62,357 nucleotides of DNA from Bacteroidota bacterium (GTDB lineage: Bacteria > Bacteroidota > Bacteroidia > Cytophagales > Cytophagaceae), in the NCBI GenBank assembly GCA_023428135.1, contig JAEYZG010000019.1:1-62357 (forward strand), written 5' to 3'. The notes beneath the pieces are model-generated. The model was not told the DNA's origin, did not search any database, and worked only from the letters and a program-made list of their open reading frames with translations. Below, in pieces: positions 34,819-44,900 of the stretch; position 1 is the first letter of the stretch, and each line of letters starts with the position of its first letter. The position numbers and the translations under genes are program-made.

Positions 34819-35180
34819 TGGAAATTTAATTTTACAAATTCGGAGATGGAGGTAGTGGTTCTTTTTTAGGGAGTATAAATGTTTGTGAGCTAGGGGATTA
34901 AATTAATTCTATTCCTGCATAGGCCGAAAAAGTATTGAACTTATTACGTTTTATGCTTTAACTTTTGTAATTTTTAAAATTATTTGCTCCCGAAATGAAT
35001 GTTATTTAGTTTAATTTTTATCTTTTTTATGTTTAGTTTTTTCATCACAAATGCTCAAATACCAGAAGTAATATTCCGTAAAAAAACATTAATGATTCAG
35101 TGCCTGGTTCACTGTGAGAGTGGATTCTGGATGCCAGTAATATTAAGAACTTAATTTTTACACTTCATATATCAAATTCA
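34819..35180 (+). other. Intergenic region with a short signal-peptide-like open frame
   Basis: Upstream region of the second beta-propeller gene. An open frame from ATG 35029 to 35154 (41 aa) begins MFSFFITNAQIPEV, similar in look to a signal-peptide cleavage site, and may be the relic of a secreted-protein gene. Otherwise AT-rich. Confidence 0.3.
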
Positions 35181-36836
35181 ATGCGAATAGTTTCTTTTTT
35201 AGTTGCCTTATTCATATCAAACACACTACAGGCCCAAATCAATAACTGGTCTAAAGGTGCTACAATAACAGGAGGGAGTCACACTACTTCTATCAGTGTT
35301 GATAAAAATGCTGATATATACTTTACCGGGACTTTTTTCGAAACCTTGCAAAGTGAAGATTTTTATTTTGATGCACCTCCCAATTCATATAAAACTATTT
35401 GGGGAAAATATAAAAGTGACGGAACATTAATCCGGGCCTCTGCATTTGAGGATTTGAATGCTGCTTTAATCACATGTGATCAGGATGATAATTTTTATAT
35501 TGCAGGGACGTATCATGGAAATGTTACTTTTAACGGAATTATGTATCCTCTTTTAGAGGGAGGCTTTCTTGCTAAGTATGATAATCAGGGTAGTCCTCAA
35601 TGGATAAGATTTGTTAAAGGTGAACTTTACTCTGGTTTCGAATCTATAAAAGTTGATTCTGAAAACAACGTGTATGTTTATGGTAATTTTTCAGGACAGG
35701 TTATCATTGGCGATACCGCTGTTGATGGTCTATCAGAGCTAAGATCAACTGCTGTACTGGCAAAGTACGATCCTTCTGGAAATTTTTTATGGGCCAGATC
35801 TTATGTTCCAACTGCTGGTGATTTTAAATATTCCAGTTCAGAATCAATACAGCTTGATGAGAAGGATAATGTTTACGTTACGGGGGGATTGGTGGGAACG
35901 CTTACTGTGGATTCAACCACTATTGCTGGTGAAACCGTGACTATTTTTATACATAAACTGGATAAAAATGGGAACTCCAAATGGCTTACCAATCTAGGGG
36001 CTGGGCACATCAGTTTTTACAGAGATTTAAGTGCTATACATGACGATGCCTTTTATTATGTACATGAATTTGATGATGATTCTACCAATATTAATGGTGA
36101 AGTTTATTTAGGCGATCAGACAAGGACAACTTTAATAAAATGTGACACATCAGGTATTGTTCAATGGTCTAAGTTGCTTGCTCTTTCAATAAGAGATGTA
36201 GGTTATATCCTATCATTTGATGTAGAGACAGACCATGCCGGGAATATCATCGTTGCCGGTTCGTATAGCGGGGAAGTTAATTTTATAGATACGACTTTTT
36301 CCAACCATGGGGACTTAGATCCATTTATACTTAAGTTTGATCGGGATGGAAATTTAATAGAAAGCTGGAGCGAAGGATATGAATCAGATGAGGTCATATT
36401 TTCGATAGCATTTGATTCTTGCGGTAATTATTACCTTGGCGGAATGTATCGGGACTCAACAGCAATAGGAGGTATTTTCCTTAAAAATACGTCAGAAAGA
36501 TTAAGTTATTTTATTACAAGAATAGCAACAAATAATGAATGTGATCTTGTCTTGGGTGTGGATAAACAAAGCTCGGGTATGTCTGATATCATGATATTTC
36601 CCAATCCGGCATATAACAATGAGAGTGCTCAGATTTCAATTGGAGAGGCAATGTCTGGCACAATTAACATAAGCCTGAAAGATGTGATGGGCAATAAAGT
36701 GCATGAACAAACTGCTTTTTATAATAATGACTTACATCTGAAGATTGCCACTGATAATCTTGCATCAGGAACGTATTTTGTGGAAATATCAGATGAGAAG
36801 AAGATCCAGGTGAAGAAGCTGGTTGTTGTTAAGTAA
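35181..36836 (+). CDS. Secreted beta-propeller (SBBP-repeat) protein with T9SS sorting domain, paralogue B
   Basis: 551 aa, signal peptide 1-18 (cut at LQAQ). It parallels the 29018 protein along its whole length: INNWSKGA versus INWSRGA at the mature N-terminus, FLAKYDNQGSPQWIRFVKG versus FLAKFDNQGNPQWIELVKG, and the same TYFVEISD...KKLVVVK end. SBBP propeller repeats are followed by a type IX sorting domain (about 478-551). The two genes are a duplicated pair about 6.2 kb apart. No catalytic motif; a surface structural role is inferred. Confidence 0.85.
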   Translation: MRIVSFLVALFISNTLQAQINNWSKGATITGGSHTTSISVDKNADIYFTGTFFETLQSEDFYFDAPPNSYKTIWGKYKSDGTLIRASAFEDLNAALITCDQDDNFYIAGTYHGNVTFNGIMYPLLEGGFLAKYDNQGSPQWIRFVKGELYSGFESIKVDSENNVYVYGNFSGQVIIGDTAVDGLSELRSTAVLAKYDPSGNFLWARSYVPTAGDFKYSSSESIQLDEKDNVYVTGGLVGTLTVDSTTIAGETVTIFIHKLDKNGNSKWLTNLGAGHISFYRDLSAIHDDAFYYVHEFDDDSTNINGEVYLGDQTRTTLIKCDTSGIVQWSKLLALSIRDVGYILSFDVETDHAGNIIVAGSYSGEVNFIDTTFSNHGDLDPFILKFDRDGNLIESWSEGYESDEVIFSIAFDSCGNYYLGGMYRDSTAIGGIFLKNTSERLSYFITRIATNNECDLVLGVDKQSSGMSDIMIFPNPAYNNESAQISIGEAMSGTINISLKDVMGNKVHEQTAFYNNDLHLKIATDNLASGTYFVEISDEKKIQVKKLVVVK

Positions 36837-36904
36837 GACAATTCTAATATTTGCAGTACTATTGATTTGTAGGTTTGGTTTGAATTTCAATAATCATAAT
36901 TGTT

Positions 36905-38518
36905 ATGAGTTTTTTTTCGATTTTTGGAGGTAATGATGATATCAAGGATGATTCGTTGCCATGGTATAATCTACCTTCTGTTTTTGAATATATTAAAGCT
37001 AATCTGGATAGTGATGGAAATCTATCAAAGGAAGGAAATAAACTCCCCGATGAAGAGAGAAGGTACGAGAATGAAAAGGTGCGATGGATTGCAGGTGGTT
37101 TGGACGGAACACTAAGTTATCATGCTCAAAGTGGTAACTCTGCGAAGGACACCAAAAAGGTTGTAGAATTAGTAAAGGCAATTTCTCAAAAGAATAGTCT
37201 GTCTAAAAAAGTAGAACTGTATAATCTTCTGCTGAAAGACAATTTGATGGAATTTATTGATCCATCTTTAGAGAAAATAGCTGCATTAAATCTTTCTATC
37301 AAACCATACTTAACTGAGTATGCGCGATGGCTCGCATTTAAGGGCGCGGACAGAGGTCCTGTTAAATTCGGAATAGCATTACTTGGATTTATCGGGGATA
37401 AAAGTGCCATTGACAAACTAATTACTATTGGGAAGCATGAAGAGTTCACATTGTTCTCGGTAGTTGCTTTAACCAACATATATGAAGACCCTGAGATGGA
37501 ATTGTGGGAGTTAGCAAGACATGTTGAAGGCTGGGGGAAAATACACATTGTCCAAAGATTGGGGAAAACGCAAAACTCCAAAATCAAGAAATGGTTGATC
37601 CGGGAGGGTTATAAAAACGGTATTATGTATGAATACCTTGCTTATACTTGTGCTGTCGGTGGAGACTTAAGGGGGGAGTTGCGTGCTGAGGTGGTAGATG
37701 ATGAACTCTTGAATGCTGCCGGAGAAATCATAGAAGCCCTTATTAATGGAGGCCCGGCAGAAGATTTGGATTTATATGAAGACGGTGCAGAGGTTGTCAT
37801 GCTGTATGTACAACATATGGAGAAAAAAGCTAATCAGACATTGGCTGATTTTTTGGTGCTCCAATCAATTAAGAGATATATGGAAGATGAAAATGCAGAT
37901 TGGAAGGAAAGAGAAACGATAGGTTGGACAGAAGATCTGAAAGTAAATTTGCTTATTGATATTCACAAAATGATCAATGATATCAAGTGGGGGCAAATGA
38001 TCAAGACGAAAATAGATACGAGAGATCCGCGGGAAATGTGGCAGGTAGATCAGGCTGCGGAGTTCTTAGGAATTGATATGTGGGATATACATTTGAACCG
38101 ATTAACTGAAAGCCCAACCCAATCGGAGCATTGGTATAAGATCATGCAAAGTGCCAATAATGATAACATAGATAAGATTATTACATTAGCTTTAGAGCAA
38201 TTGCCACTTGATGAAATTGCGACAGGGCCTGCTGATGAGCTTGGATTAGGAGGAGAGTTTGAACTACACAGCTGTCTTGATTACCTGCTTCAGAGACTGG
38301 GGGCCTTCCCCAATAAGGGTTTTCCACTGATTAAAGCAGCATTGAGAAGTCCGGTAACAAGAAACAGGAACTTTGCCATTAAAGCTTTGTCGGCATGGGG
38401 AGCGAGCAATTGGCCGGAAGGAACTAAATCGTTATTGGTGTCAGCAGAGAAGGTGGAACCTAATGAAAGTACTAAGACAGATTTAAGAAATCTTTTAAAT
38501 GGAAAAGATATTGATTGA
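36905..38518 (+). CDS. Helical-repeat (HEAT-like) cytoplasmic protein of unknown function
   Basis: 537 aa, no signal peptide or membrane span. Predicted entirely helical, with alpha-alpha repeat-like segments (GIALLGFIGDKSAIDKLITIGKHEEFTLFSVVALTNIYEDPE, KGFPLIKAALRSPVTRNRNFAIKALSAWG) that read like HEAT repeats. Similar proteins in other bacteria carry the historical label limonene hydroxylase, for which nothing here gives support. Located 68 bases after the beta-propeller gene and 238 bases upstream of the 994-aa orphan on the same strand. Confidence 0.6.
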   Translation: MSFFSIFGGNDDIKDDSLPWYNLPSVFEYIKANLDSDGNLSKEGNKLPDEERRYENEKVRWIAGGLDGTLSYHAQSGNSAKDTKKVVELVKAISQKNSLSKKVELYNLLLKDNLMEFIDPSLEKIAALNLSIKPYLTEYARWLAFKGADRGPVKFGIALLGFIGDKSAIDKLITIGKHEEFTLFSVVALTNIYEDPEMELWELARHVEGWGKIHIVQRLGKTQNSKIKKWLIREGYKNGIMYEYLAYTCAVGGDLRGELRAEVVDDELLNAAGEIIEALINGGPAEDLDLYEDGAEVVMLYVQHMEKKANQTLADFLVLQSIKRYMEDENADWKERETIGWTEDLKVNLLIDIHKMINDIKWGQMIKTKIDTRDPREMWQVDQAAEFLGIDMWDIHLNRLTESPTQSEHWYKIMQSANNDNIDKIITLALEQLPLDEIATGPADELGLGGEFELHSCLDYLLQRLGAFPNKGFPLIKAALRSPVTRNRNFAIKALSAWGASNWPEGTKSLLVSAEKVEPNESTKTDLRNLLNGKDID

Positions 38519-38756
38519 AAATGCGATCTATGGCTTGAAGGTTTAACACGTTATTCAGAATTCTGTCCGATACGTCACAGGGCTGGGGAGGGCTATTGCG
38601 AGAAGGAAGGAGCAAAATGTTCATAATATGTGGTGTAATTATTTTTTTGTGTTCTATTTTTATTAACATTTGTGCAGACTATTAACCATCCTAAAAGCAG
38701 AGATTCAAAATAATGCTTGTTCGGGAAGTGGACACCAATATTAACCTTCAAAAAAT

Positions 38757-41741
38757 ATGTCACGCACAAATCTGTATTTAAAGAACAACTCTGGTGAAAC
38801 TCTTGAGTTCAGTGTTCCTCCTTGTGAACCTGATCGATTTTATGGAAGCGACTGGGAAGCCATCCCCAAAAAAGGTATTAAGATTTTACCTAATGAGAAA
38901 AAACTCCTGGGTTCTATAGGAGATCCTGGCTCAAATGAATCCAATCACTGGGGATGGATTTATCTGTACTCGGAAAAGCATGATGATTATATTCAGTGCT
39001 ATATGATCAGCAAAGGCGACAAAGCTTCTGGTAACGTTGCTGCTTTTGACTGGTATGACGGCAAAAAGATTGATGACAGTTGTACTAATCTTTCAGGAAA
39101 AAGCCTTGGCAATGTTACCAAGGATAAAAATGATGATTTCTGCCTTGGATACCATCCGGCAGAGGACTATGATAAAAAGCCGGCTAAACCGAAACTAGAT
39201 TTTGATGTTAAAGTCAACGCCGAACTTATTGAAACATTTTCTCATGACCCGAAGACGGGTACTCTTCACCGGACAAACTCTTATTCCATATCAGTCAGAG
39301 TTGGGCCTAATAAACTACAATCAGGCCATGCCAGACTCTCTGCTCCTTATCCTGTTACTATTGGCCTTGGTGGAGATTTGGCGGTGACCAATGCAAAACG
39401 GACTGCTAATATTGGGCTCAATTTGCCTTTTATGCTGAATGTATCGAATTCAGGGAGCTGTTTTACGATTACCATGCCTGTAACAACCATCGCAGCAACC
39501 GTTTTGTATCTGGACTTCATCAATCCAAGTAACCCGGTACACCCGCATCGTATTGTTATTAATCCTCCAGAACTTGTTCTTCAAAACCTTACCCAACTGG
39601 GAAACGATGCCAATTCCATTGGTAAAGCTTTGAGAGACAAAACAAGTGGAAGACGGGACACTCAGTCCATTGAGGCTGCGTCAAAAATGATCAATCAACT
39701 TATAGGCATTGAGCGACGTCTTGAAACGGTTCCCAAAATGGATGGCTTTGTTTATGTTGAACTTCAGGGAGCAGCCGTCACTTTGGGCAGAGATACAAGT
39801 CTTCATAAACTACGGGATTGCTGTTTTGGGATTTCTATTGAAGGTGCAGCAGCCAGGTATTTTGTGGATGACGATGCACGCAATAAGATTGAAGAATGTA
39901 AACAGCGTTGCAAGGAACATGGAATAGACTCGTCTACCTTACATATGTTTGATGGCTTCTGGGATCGTTTGAATGATTCCTTTAAGGCAATCAAAGAATT
40001 TTTTGTCAAAGTTATTGACAATGTCATTAACGTGATCGTGCGTATCGGCGATGCGATTTATAGTGTTGTCATGACTATTGCTTCCGAAGCGATAAAGGCA
40101 ATCGGCTGGGTACTCGAAAACGTGCTCGGCATCACAATGGATGATGTGGTTGAATGGCTTGGCTATGTTTTTGACTGGAATACAATTAGGAAAACTCAGC
40201 AATATATCAAGCATAACTTTGATTGTGGCTTTCAATTGCTGCTGCAACAACGTCAGGTAGCGAAAGATAAAGTGGGGGAGTTTAGAGAGCTCGCCATTCA
40301 GGAGCTTGGTCTGGAGAAGTATGAGAACAAGCTGCGTTTTAAAACCGGTGCATTGGAGAATCTTCAAAGTCGTTTTAATGGTATCCGCGGACAATACAAC
40401 CTTGATCAATACAGGCAATCATCCGAGACCATGACTATTGGTGACAAGCAATTTAACAGTGATGCGCCAGAGTTGCGCTGGGCAATGGATAACCTTACAC
40501 TGGATGGTGGAAATCTAAATAGCCACACCACATTTTCGGATTTAGGAACCAAGGTACAGCAGTTGTTTCAGCGTCTGATGGACGATTCTCAGGCATTCCT
40601 TCCGGATATAAAGGCAACGGCTGACCTGGTGGCAGGCTACTTTGAAAATGTAACATTTGAGACCCTGTTGGATGCAATGATCAATGCGGTGGGACAGATT
40701 GCCACGGGGCTGATCCATTTGCTGGAGCATACCATGGATCTGCTTATCGACCTGATATTTGGTCTGATTGAATTGCTTCATGATGTATTGTGTATCTCGG
40801 TGCCATTTCCTTTTATCGGAGCGTTGTACAAGAAGTATATAGATCAATCGGTTGAGTCTCCCAACCTTATAGAAGTGATGTCACTGATAGCTTCTATTCC
40901 GGTAGCCGTTATCTCTAATCTATTCAGTCATTCGCCTTTTAAAAGTCTGCCAGAGGATAATTCTTCATTCTCAGGAACAACAAAGTTCAGGGCAATGAAT
41001 TTTGCTGCATCTGCCGATGTCAACCCTGCTCTTACACGCACAGCAATGTCTCCTGCAGATCAGGAAGAACAGACACGTCTCGGAGTAATATCGGGAGCCT
41101 ACCAGATCATCTCCTCGTTCTTATATGGAGGGATGGAGTTTCACTGGATTACCCAATCTCCATTAGTTCCCATATTCTTAACATTTAAATTGGCATCTGA
41201 TACGATAAACTATACTGTATCTACTGCTTCTATGGCGAAATACATAAAGGCCAACCGGAATGATAAGTTAACACACCGGCAAAATTTAGATATAGCGCTT
41301 GCCGCTCTAATGGTAGTTCCCAGAATTACTGACTTTGTCAGATTGTCTACGTTTCTCAGTGGTACAATAATGGGTAAGGATATCAGGGAAAAGTGTGGGA
41401 TATTAGATACGTGTTTCTCTGCTTTTGCGATCATTGCGCTTATTGCGGATCTGTGTCTGCAGTCAGATGAATTGAAGAGCTCTCAGACTCCAAATGAAGA
41501 TCGTATAAAGCTTGCATTAAAAGGAACACAGCTTAGCTTGTCAATGTTGAATGGCTTACTGGCATGGCCTCGGGAAAAACTCAGTGGCACAGGACCGGAA
41601 TATGAGGCACCAATGGCTCTTCTCCGAGGTTTTGTTCAATTTTCAAATGGTGTTTTTGTCATAACACGTACCTATTACAATGCGAGTCTGCTTCCGCCAT
41701 ATCAGCCAAGGCACCATCTGAATGGGCCTATTTATTCCTGA
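38757..41741 (+). CDS. Large orphan protein, 994 aa, with long amphipathic helical centre
   Basis: No signal peptide and no T9SS domain, unlike the other large proteins here. N-terminal domain (about 1-140) is beta-rich with many Trp/Tyr (NHWGWIYLYSEKHDDYIQCYM), loosely like small lipid-binding or lectin-like toxin domains. Residues 150-300 are another beta-rich region. Residues about 395-470 form a string of long amphipathic or hydrophobic helices (IKEFFVKVIDNVINVIVRIG, SVVMTIASEAIKAIGWVLE, DDVVEWLGYVFDWNTIRKTQ), a second hydrophobic helical block is at about 620-720, and a third, more membrane-like, near 770-930. The layout resembles large effector or pore-forming proteins more than an enzyme. 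No family assigned. GC is slightly higher than in the neighbours. Followed by a terminator. Confidence 0.65.
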   Translation: MSRTNLYLKNNSGETLEFSVPPCEPDRFYGSDWEAIPKKGIKILPNEKKLLGSIGDPGSNESNHWGWIYLYSEKHDDYIQCYMISKGDKASGNVAAFDWYDGKKIDDSCTNLSGKSLGNVTKDKNDDFCLGYHPAEDYDKKPAKPKLDFDVKVNAELIETFSHDPKTGTLHRTNSYSISVRVGPNKLQSGHARLSAPYPVTIGLGGDLAVTNAKRTANIGLNLPFMLNVSNSGSCFTITMPVTTIAATVLYLDFINPSNPVHPHRIVINPPELVLQNLTQLGNDANSIGKALRDKTSGRRDTQSIEAASKMINQLIGIERRLETVPKMDGFVYVELQGAAVTLGRDTSLHKLRDCCFGISIEGAAARYFVDDDARNKIEECKQRCKEHGIDSSTLHMFDGFWDRLNDSFKAIKEFFVKVIDNVINVIVRIGDAIYSVVMTIASEAIKAIGWVLENVLGITMDDVVEWLGYVFDWNTIRKTQQYIKHNFDCGFQLLLQQRQVAKDKVGEFRELAIQELGLEKYENKLRFKTGALENLQSRFNGIRGQYNLDQYRQSSETMTIGDKQFNSDAPELRWAMDNLTLDGGNLNSHTTFSDLGTKVQQLFQRLMDDSQAFLPDIKATADLVAGYFENVTFETLLDAMINAVGQIATGLIHLLEHTMDLLIDLIFGLIELLHDVLCISVPFPFIGALYKKYIDQSVESPNLIEVMSLIASIPVAVISNLFSHSPFKSLPEDNSSFSGTTKFRAMNFAASADVNPALTRTAMSPADQEEQTRLGVISGAYQIISSFLYGGMEFHWITQSPLVPIFLTFKLASDTINYTVSTASMAKYIKANRNDKLTHRQNLDIALAALMVVPRITDFVRLSTFLSGTIMGKDIREKCGILDTCFSAFAIIALIADLCLQSDELKSSQTPNEDRIKLALKGTQLSLSMLNGLLAWPREKLSGTGPEYEAPMALLRGFVQFSNGVFVITRTYYNASLLPPYQPRHHLNGPIYS

Positions 41742-41766
41742 TAATTTTAGATGAATTCTTAAATGT

Positions 41767-41803
41767 AAATAGCCTGTTTCTTAAGGAACAGGCTATTTTT
41801 GTT
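41767..41803. terminator. Intrinsic terminator
   Basis: AAATAGCCTGTTT / GAACAGGCTATTT stem (12 pairs plus a wobble) with a six-base loop and a T run, 26 bases after the stop of the 994-aa protein. Confidence 0.92.
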
Positions 41804-41825
41804 TATATCCTGGAATCTGAAGTTT

Positions 41826-41882
41826 GGTAGCATAGCGATACAATCGCTATGCTACCATATCCTCGCTGCAAGCGAAGACTAT
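41826..41882 (+). repeat. Double-hairpin intergenic repeat, copy 6 (compensatory variant)
   Basis: Hairpin 1: GGTAGCATAGCGAT / ATCGCTATGCTACC around ACA, perfect 14 bp although its outer half differs from the other copies on both arms. Hairpin 2: CCTCGCT / AGCGAAG, where the T-A pair next to the loop of other copies is changed to C-G on both sides. These paired changes show that pairing, not primary sequence, is maintained. It lies 23 bases after the preceding terminator. Confidence 0.92.
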
Positions 41883-41902
41883 TGGGGTAAAGTACAAACT
41901 TT

Positions 41903-44900
41903 TTATTTCTTTATTACTCTAACAATTTTATCGTAGCTATTGCTACTTCCTTTGACTTTAACAAAATACATTCCCGCATTCAATTTGCTTAAATCTGCTT
42001 CAAATCTTCCTGATCGGAACATTCCTGCATAAAGGACTTTTCCAGAAAGATCTAAAATTTCTACAGATCCTTTTTCATTAAAGTTATCAAAATCAATAGT
42101 AAGGTTTCCTGTAAATGGATTTGGATATGCTGTGAATAAATGATTTTCAGTTGAACTATTTATGTTGGTGATTATATGTCCGATTGTATTCAATGTAGTA
42201 TTTGTTCTTACTGGTGAGTTATAATCAAAGAAAATATCAGCAGTATTTTTTATCACATCACCTATTTGATTAGATGAAGACTGCCGCATGTAAAACTTTA
42301 CATATCCCTGGCTTGCGATGGCATTGGTAGTACTATCCGGTAATTTGATATCATTGAAAGTCCACCTTATTACATTTCCATTTCTTATTTCAACTTTGTA
42401 AGGATGACTTGAAGCGCCCATCCTGAAAGACCTGATATCTAATGTAGATATTATTGTATCGGTAATAACAACAGTAAAGGCAGTATCTGTTCCTACATTT
42501 TGGAATTGAATGGTATAATTGAGCAAAGAGTCTGATAGTTCTATCAACCCTTGCTTAGATTCTCCTAACGGATTTACATACTTGGCATTCGGGTCATAAG
42601 ATCCGGTGACAGTGCGTTTTATATACTCTGCATTATTCAGTGTGTCAAAATCAAAAGGTACTTTGCAAGAAATATAAGAAATCAATGTATCTCCCAACCA
42701 AACTTTCTGTGGACTAATTTTGGTATGGATATCAATATTTATGGTTTCCTGTGGTGCTAAATCTTTAAATTGATAATATAATGTATCGTTAACAAGTGAG
42801 TCTGAAAGTGTACTTGAAATATATTGCAGCCTTGGATCTATTGCAAAAGCCATATTTCCACTTGCAGGCACAGTACCTCTGTTGCCAATCTGGGCAATGT
42901 AGTGAAAATCAAATCCTGGTCTTGCTGCTGCACAGTAAACACTTACCCACACATCTGGTGCGATAGCAAAGGTCTTTGCAAAGTTAATGGTATCGAAATA
43001 TGAATGTAAAGTGTCAAGGGTAATGATCTGAAAGCCTTGAGACGGGCAGGCAATGAATGATAATGGGTTGTCCGGAACAGGGGTAACTTTATAATTTCCA
43101 TAAGGTAAATTGATGGAATAGAAGCCACTATCATTTGCGAAGGTAAGGAAAGGACCAGGTTCGATAAGAATTGCATTATTTGAAAAGCCTGTATCATGGC
43201 TATCGTATTTACAGTTTTCATTTTCATCTCTATATATCCAGCCAGAAAGTTTGCCGCAGCCATCAATACTTCCATTGACAATGCAATCCACGATTGATAA
43301 ATCCAGGGAGTAGATTCCTTCGTCTGTAGCGATATATAATTTTCCTTTAAAAACTGATGATTTATTTATGAATGATAATGGAGGCATAAAGGAAGGAATA
43401 ATTTTTTTCCAATGTTGGCATGTATCGGTAGAAAGAAATATTCCATCCGTAGTTGTAGCAATGAAGGTCCCATGGTGCAAATAAAGATTTAAAACTGTAG
43501 ATTGGTATGCGGTTGGAGGACTGGTTCTCTGTTCCCAGGTCAATCCTTGGTCCTTGCTTACAAATATTTGATTAGCAATATAGCCATTATCGGAGCCTAC
43601 AATGATCTGATCTCCGATTTTCAATAGATGCTTTTGATGTCCTGCAAGAGAGAGTACGAGCTGCCAGGTCTTTCCCTTGTCTGTTGATTTGAAAACTCCA
43701 TCCGAGGAGGCGACAAAAAATGCATTTGAACTATATATAAGAAAATCTGATATAAAAAATAGTTTGTCATTTGATGGCTCGTATTTCCAGGTTTCTCCTT
43801 GATCAAGAGATTGAGAAACGGAATTCTGATCGACTATATACAATTCTGATTCATGTGTGTAAAATGCTTGAGGAGATTCAAATGACTTTCGTTCCCAAGT
43901 ATTGCCATTGTCAGTAGATCTGAAAAGACCTCTCTCTTCTCCCAGATAGCTGGCCAAAAGAGTATTTCCGATTTGAAATTGACATTTAAGTGTTCCTAAG
44001 CGAGGGTTAAGCTGATAAAGACTATTGGTATATCTGTTCCATCTGATCCCATCTGTTGTATAATAAGTATAATCATATGTTGAGGTTGCAAATAAAGTAT
44101 CCCTACAGCTAAACAAGTTACTAGTAAAACTATCATTTATTCCAAACGCCTTTTCTTTCCATTCTCCTTGAGGTGATAATACGAGCAAGGATGGAATTTT
44201 AGTGAGTGCATACCTGTTGTTACCGAATTTCCTGTATTTAATGATATCATTATCATGAAATGGCATCTTGTAATTCAAGCTAATCCATGATAATCCTTTA
44301 TCTGCCGAATAATAGACGCCGGTATTGGTAGATGCATACATGGTATCTTCCTGGTATGTCAATTCAGATATTTTATTGGTGTTTGAATCAAATCCTTTTT
44401 TGAAATATTCCCAAGTCTTGCCGAAATCACCGGATCTGTATACACCAGCAGAATCACCTCTAGTCGCGATAAACAAGATTGAGTCTATCAATATTAAATC
44501 ATTAATGTGATGACCAGACTTTAGTGAAATTGCTTGCATTGTATAGGAATAGTTCGCAAAGTAATTGGTACTCGTGGTGAGATAATAGGTATAGGAATTT
44601 GGGAGATATGTTGTGCCATACTGGTGTTTCTCATCCTGAGCAAGCATATCCCCGTCACTTTTTCTAGACCAGGTTCTGCCTTTATTGGTACTTATATAAA
44701 TTCCTCTACCGATATTGCATAATATGATGGTGGAGTCATTTACTTCCAAAAATTTTTGATTTTCCAGGTTAGCAGAAGTTTGAAATGTTAAAACATTCTT
44801 CCAGGTTTTACCTAAATCTTCGCTCATAAATATTCCGTCCGAATAAGAGGAAACAAAAAGAGTAGAGTCAAGAGTATATAAACCAACTACTTTACTTGAG

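Noticed and set aside
40542..40847. Minus-strand open frames (101 aa and others up to 159 aa) inside the 994-aa gene
   Set aside because: They are shadows of the higher-GC coding strand; no start signal or family pattern.
28919..41882. Could the dispersed repeats be a CRISPR array?
   Set aside because: Copies are 0.6-7 kb apart, each internally palindromic in two parts, and full genes lie between them; no cas genes are present.
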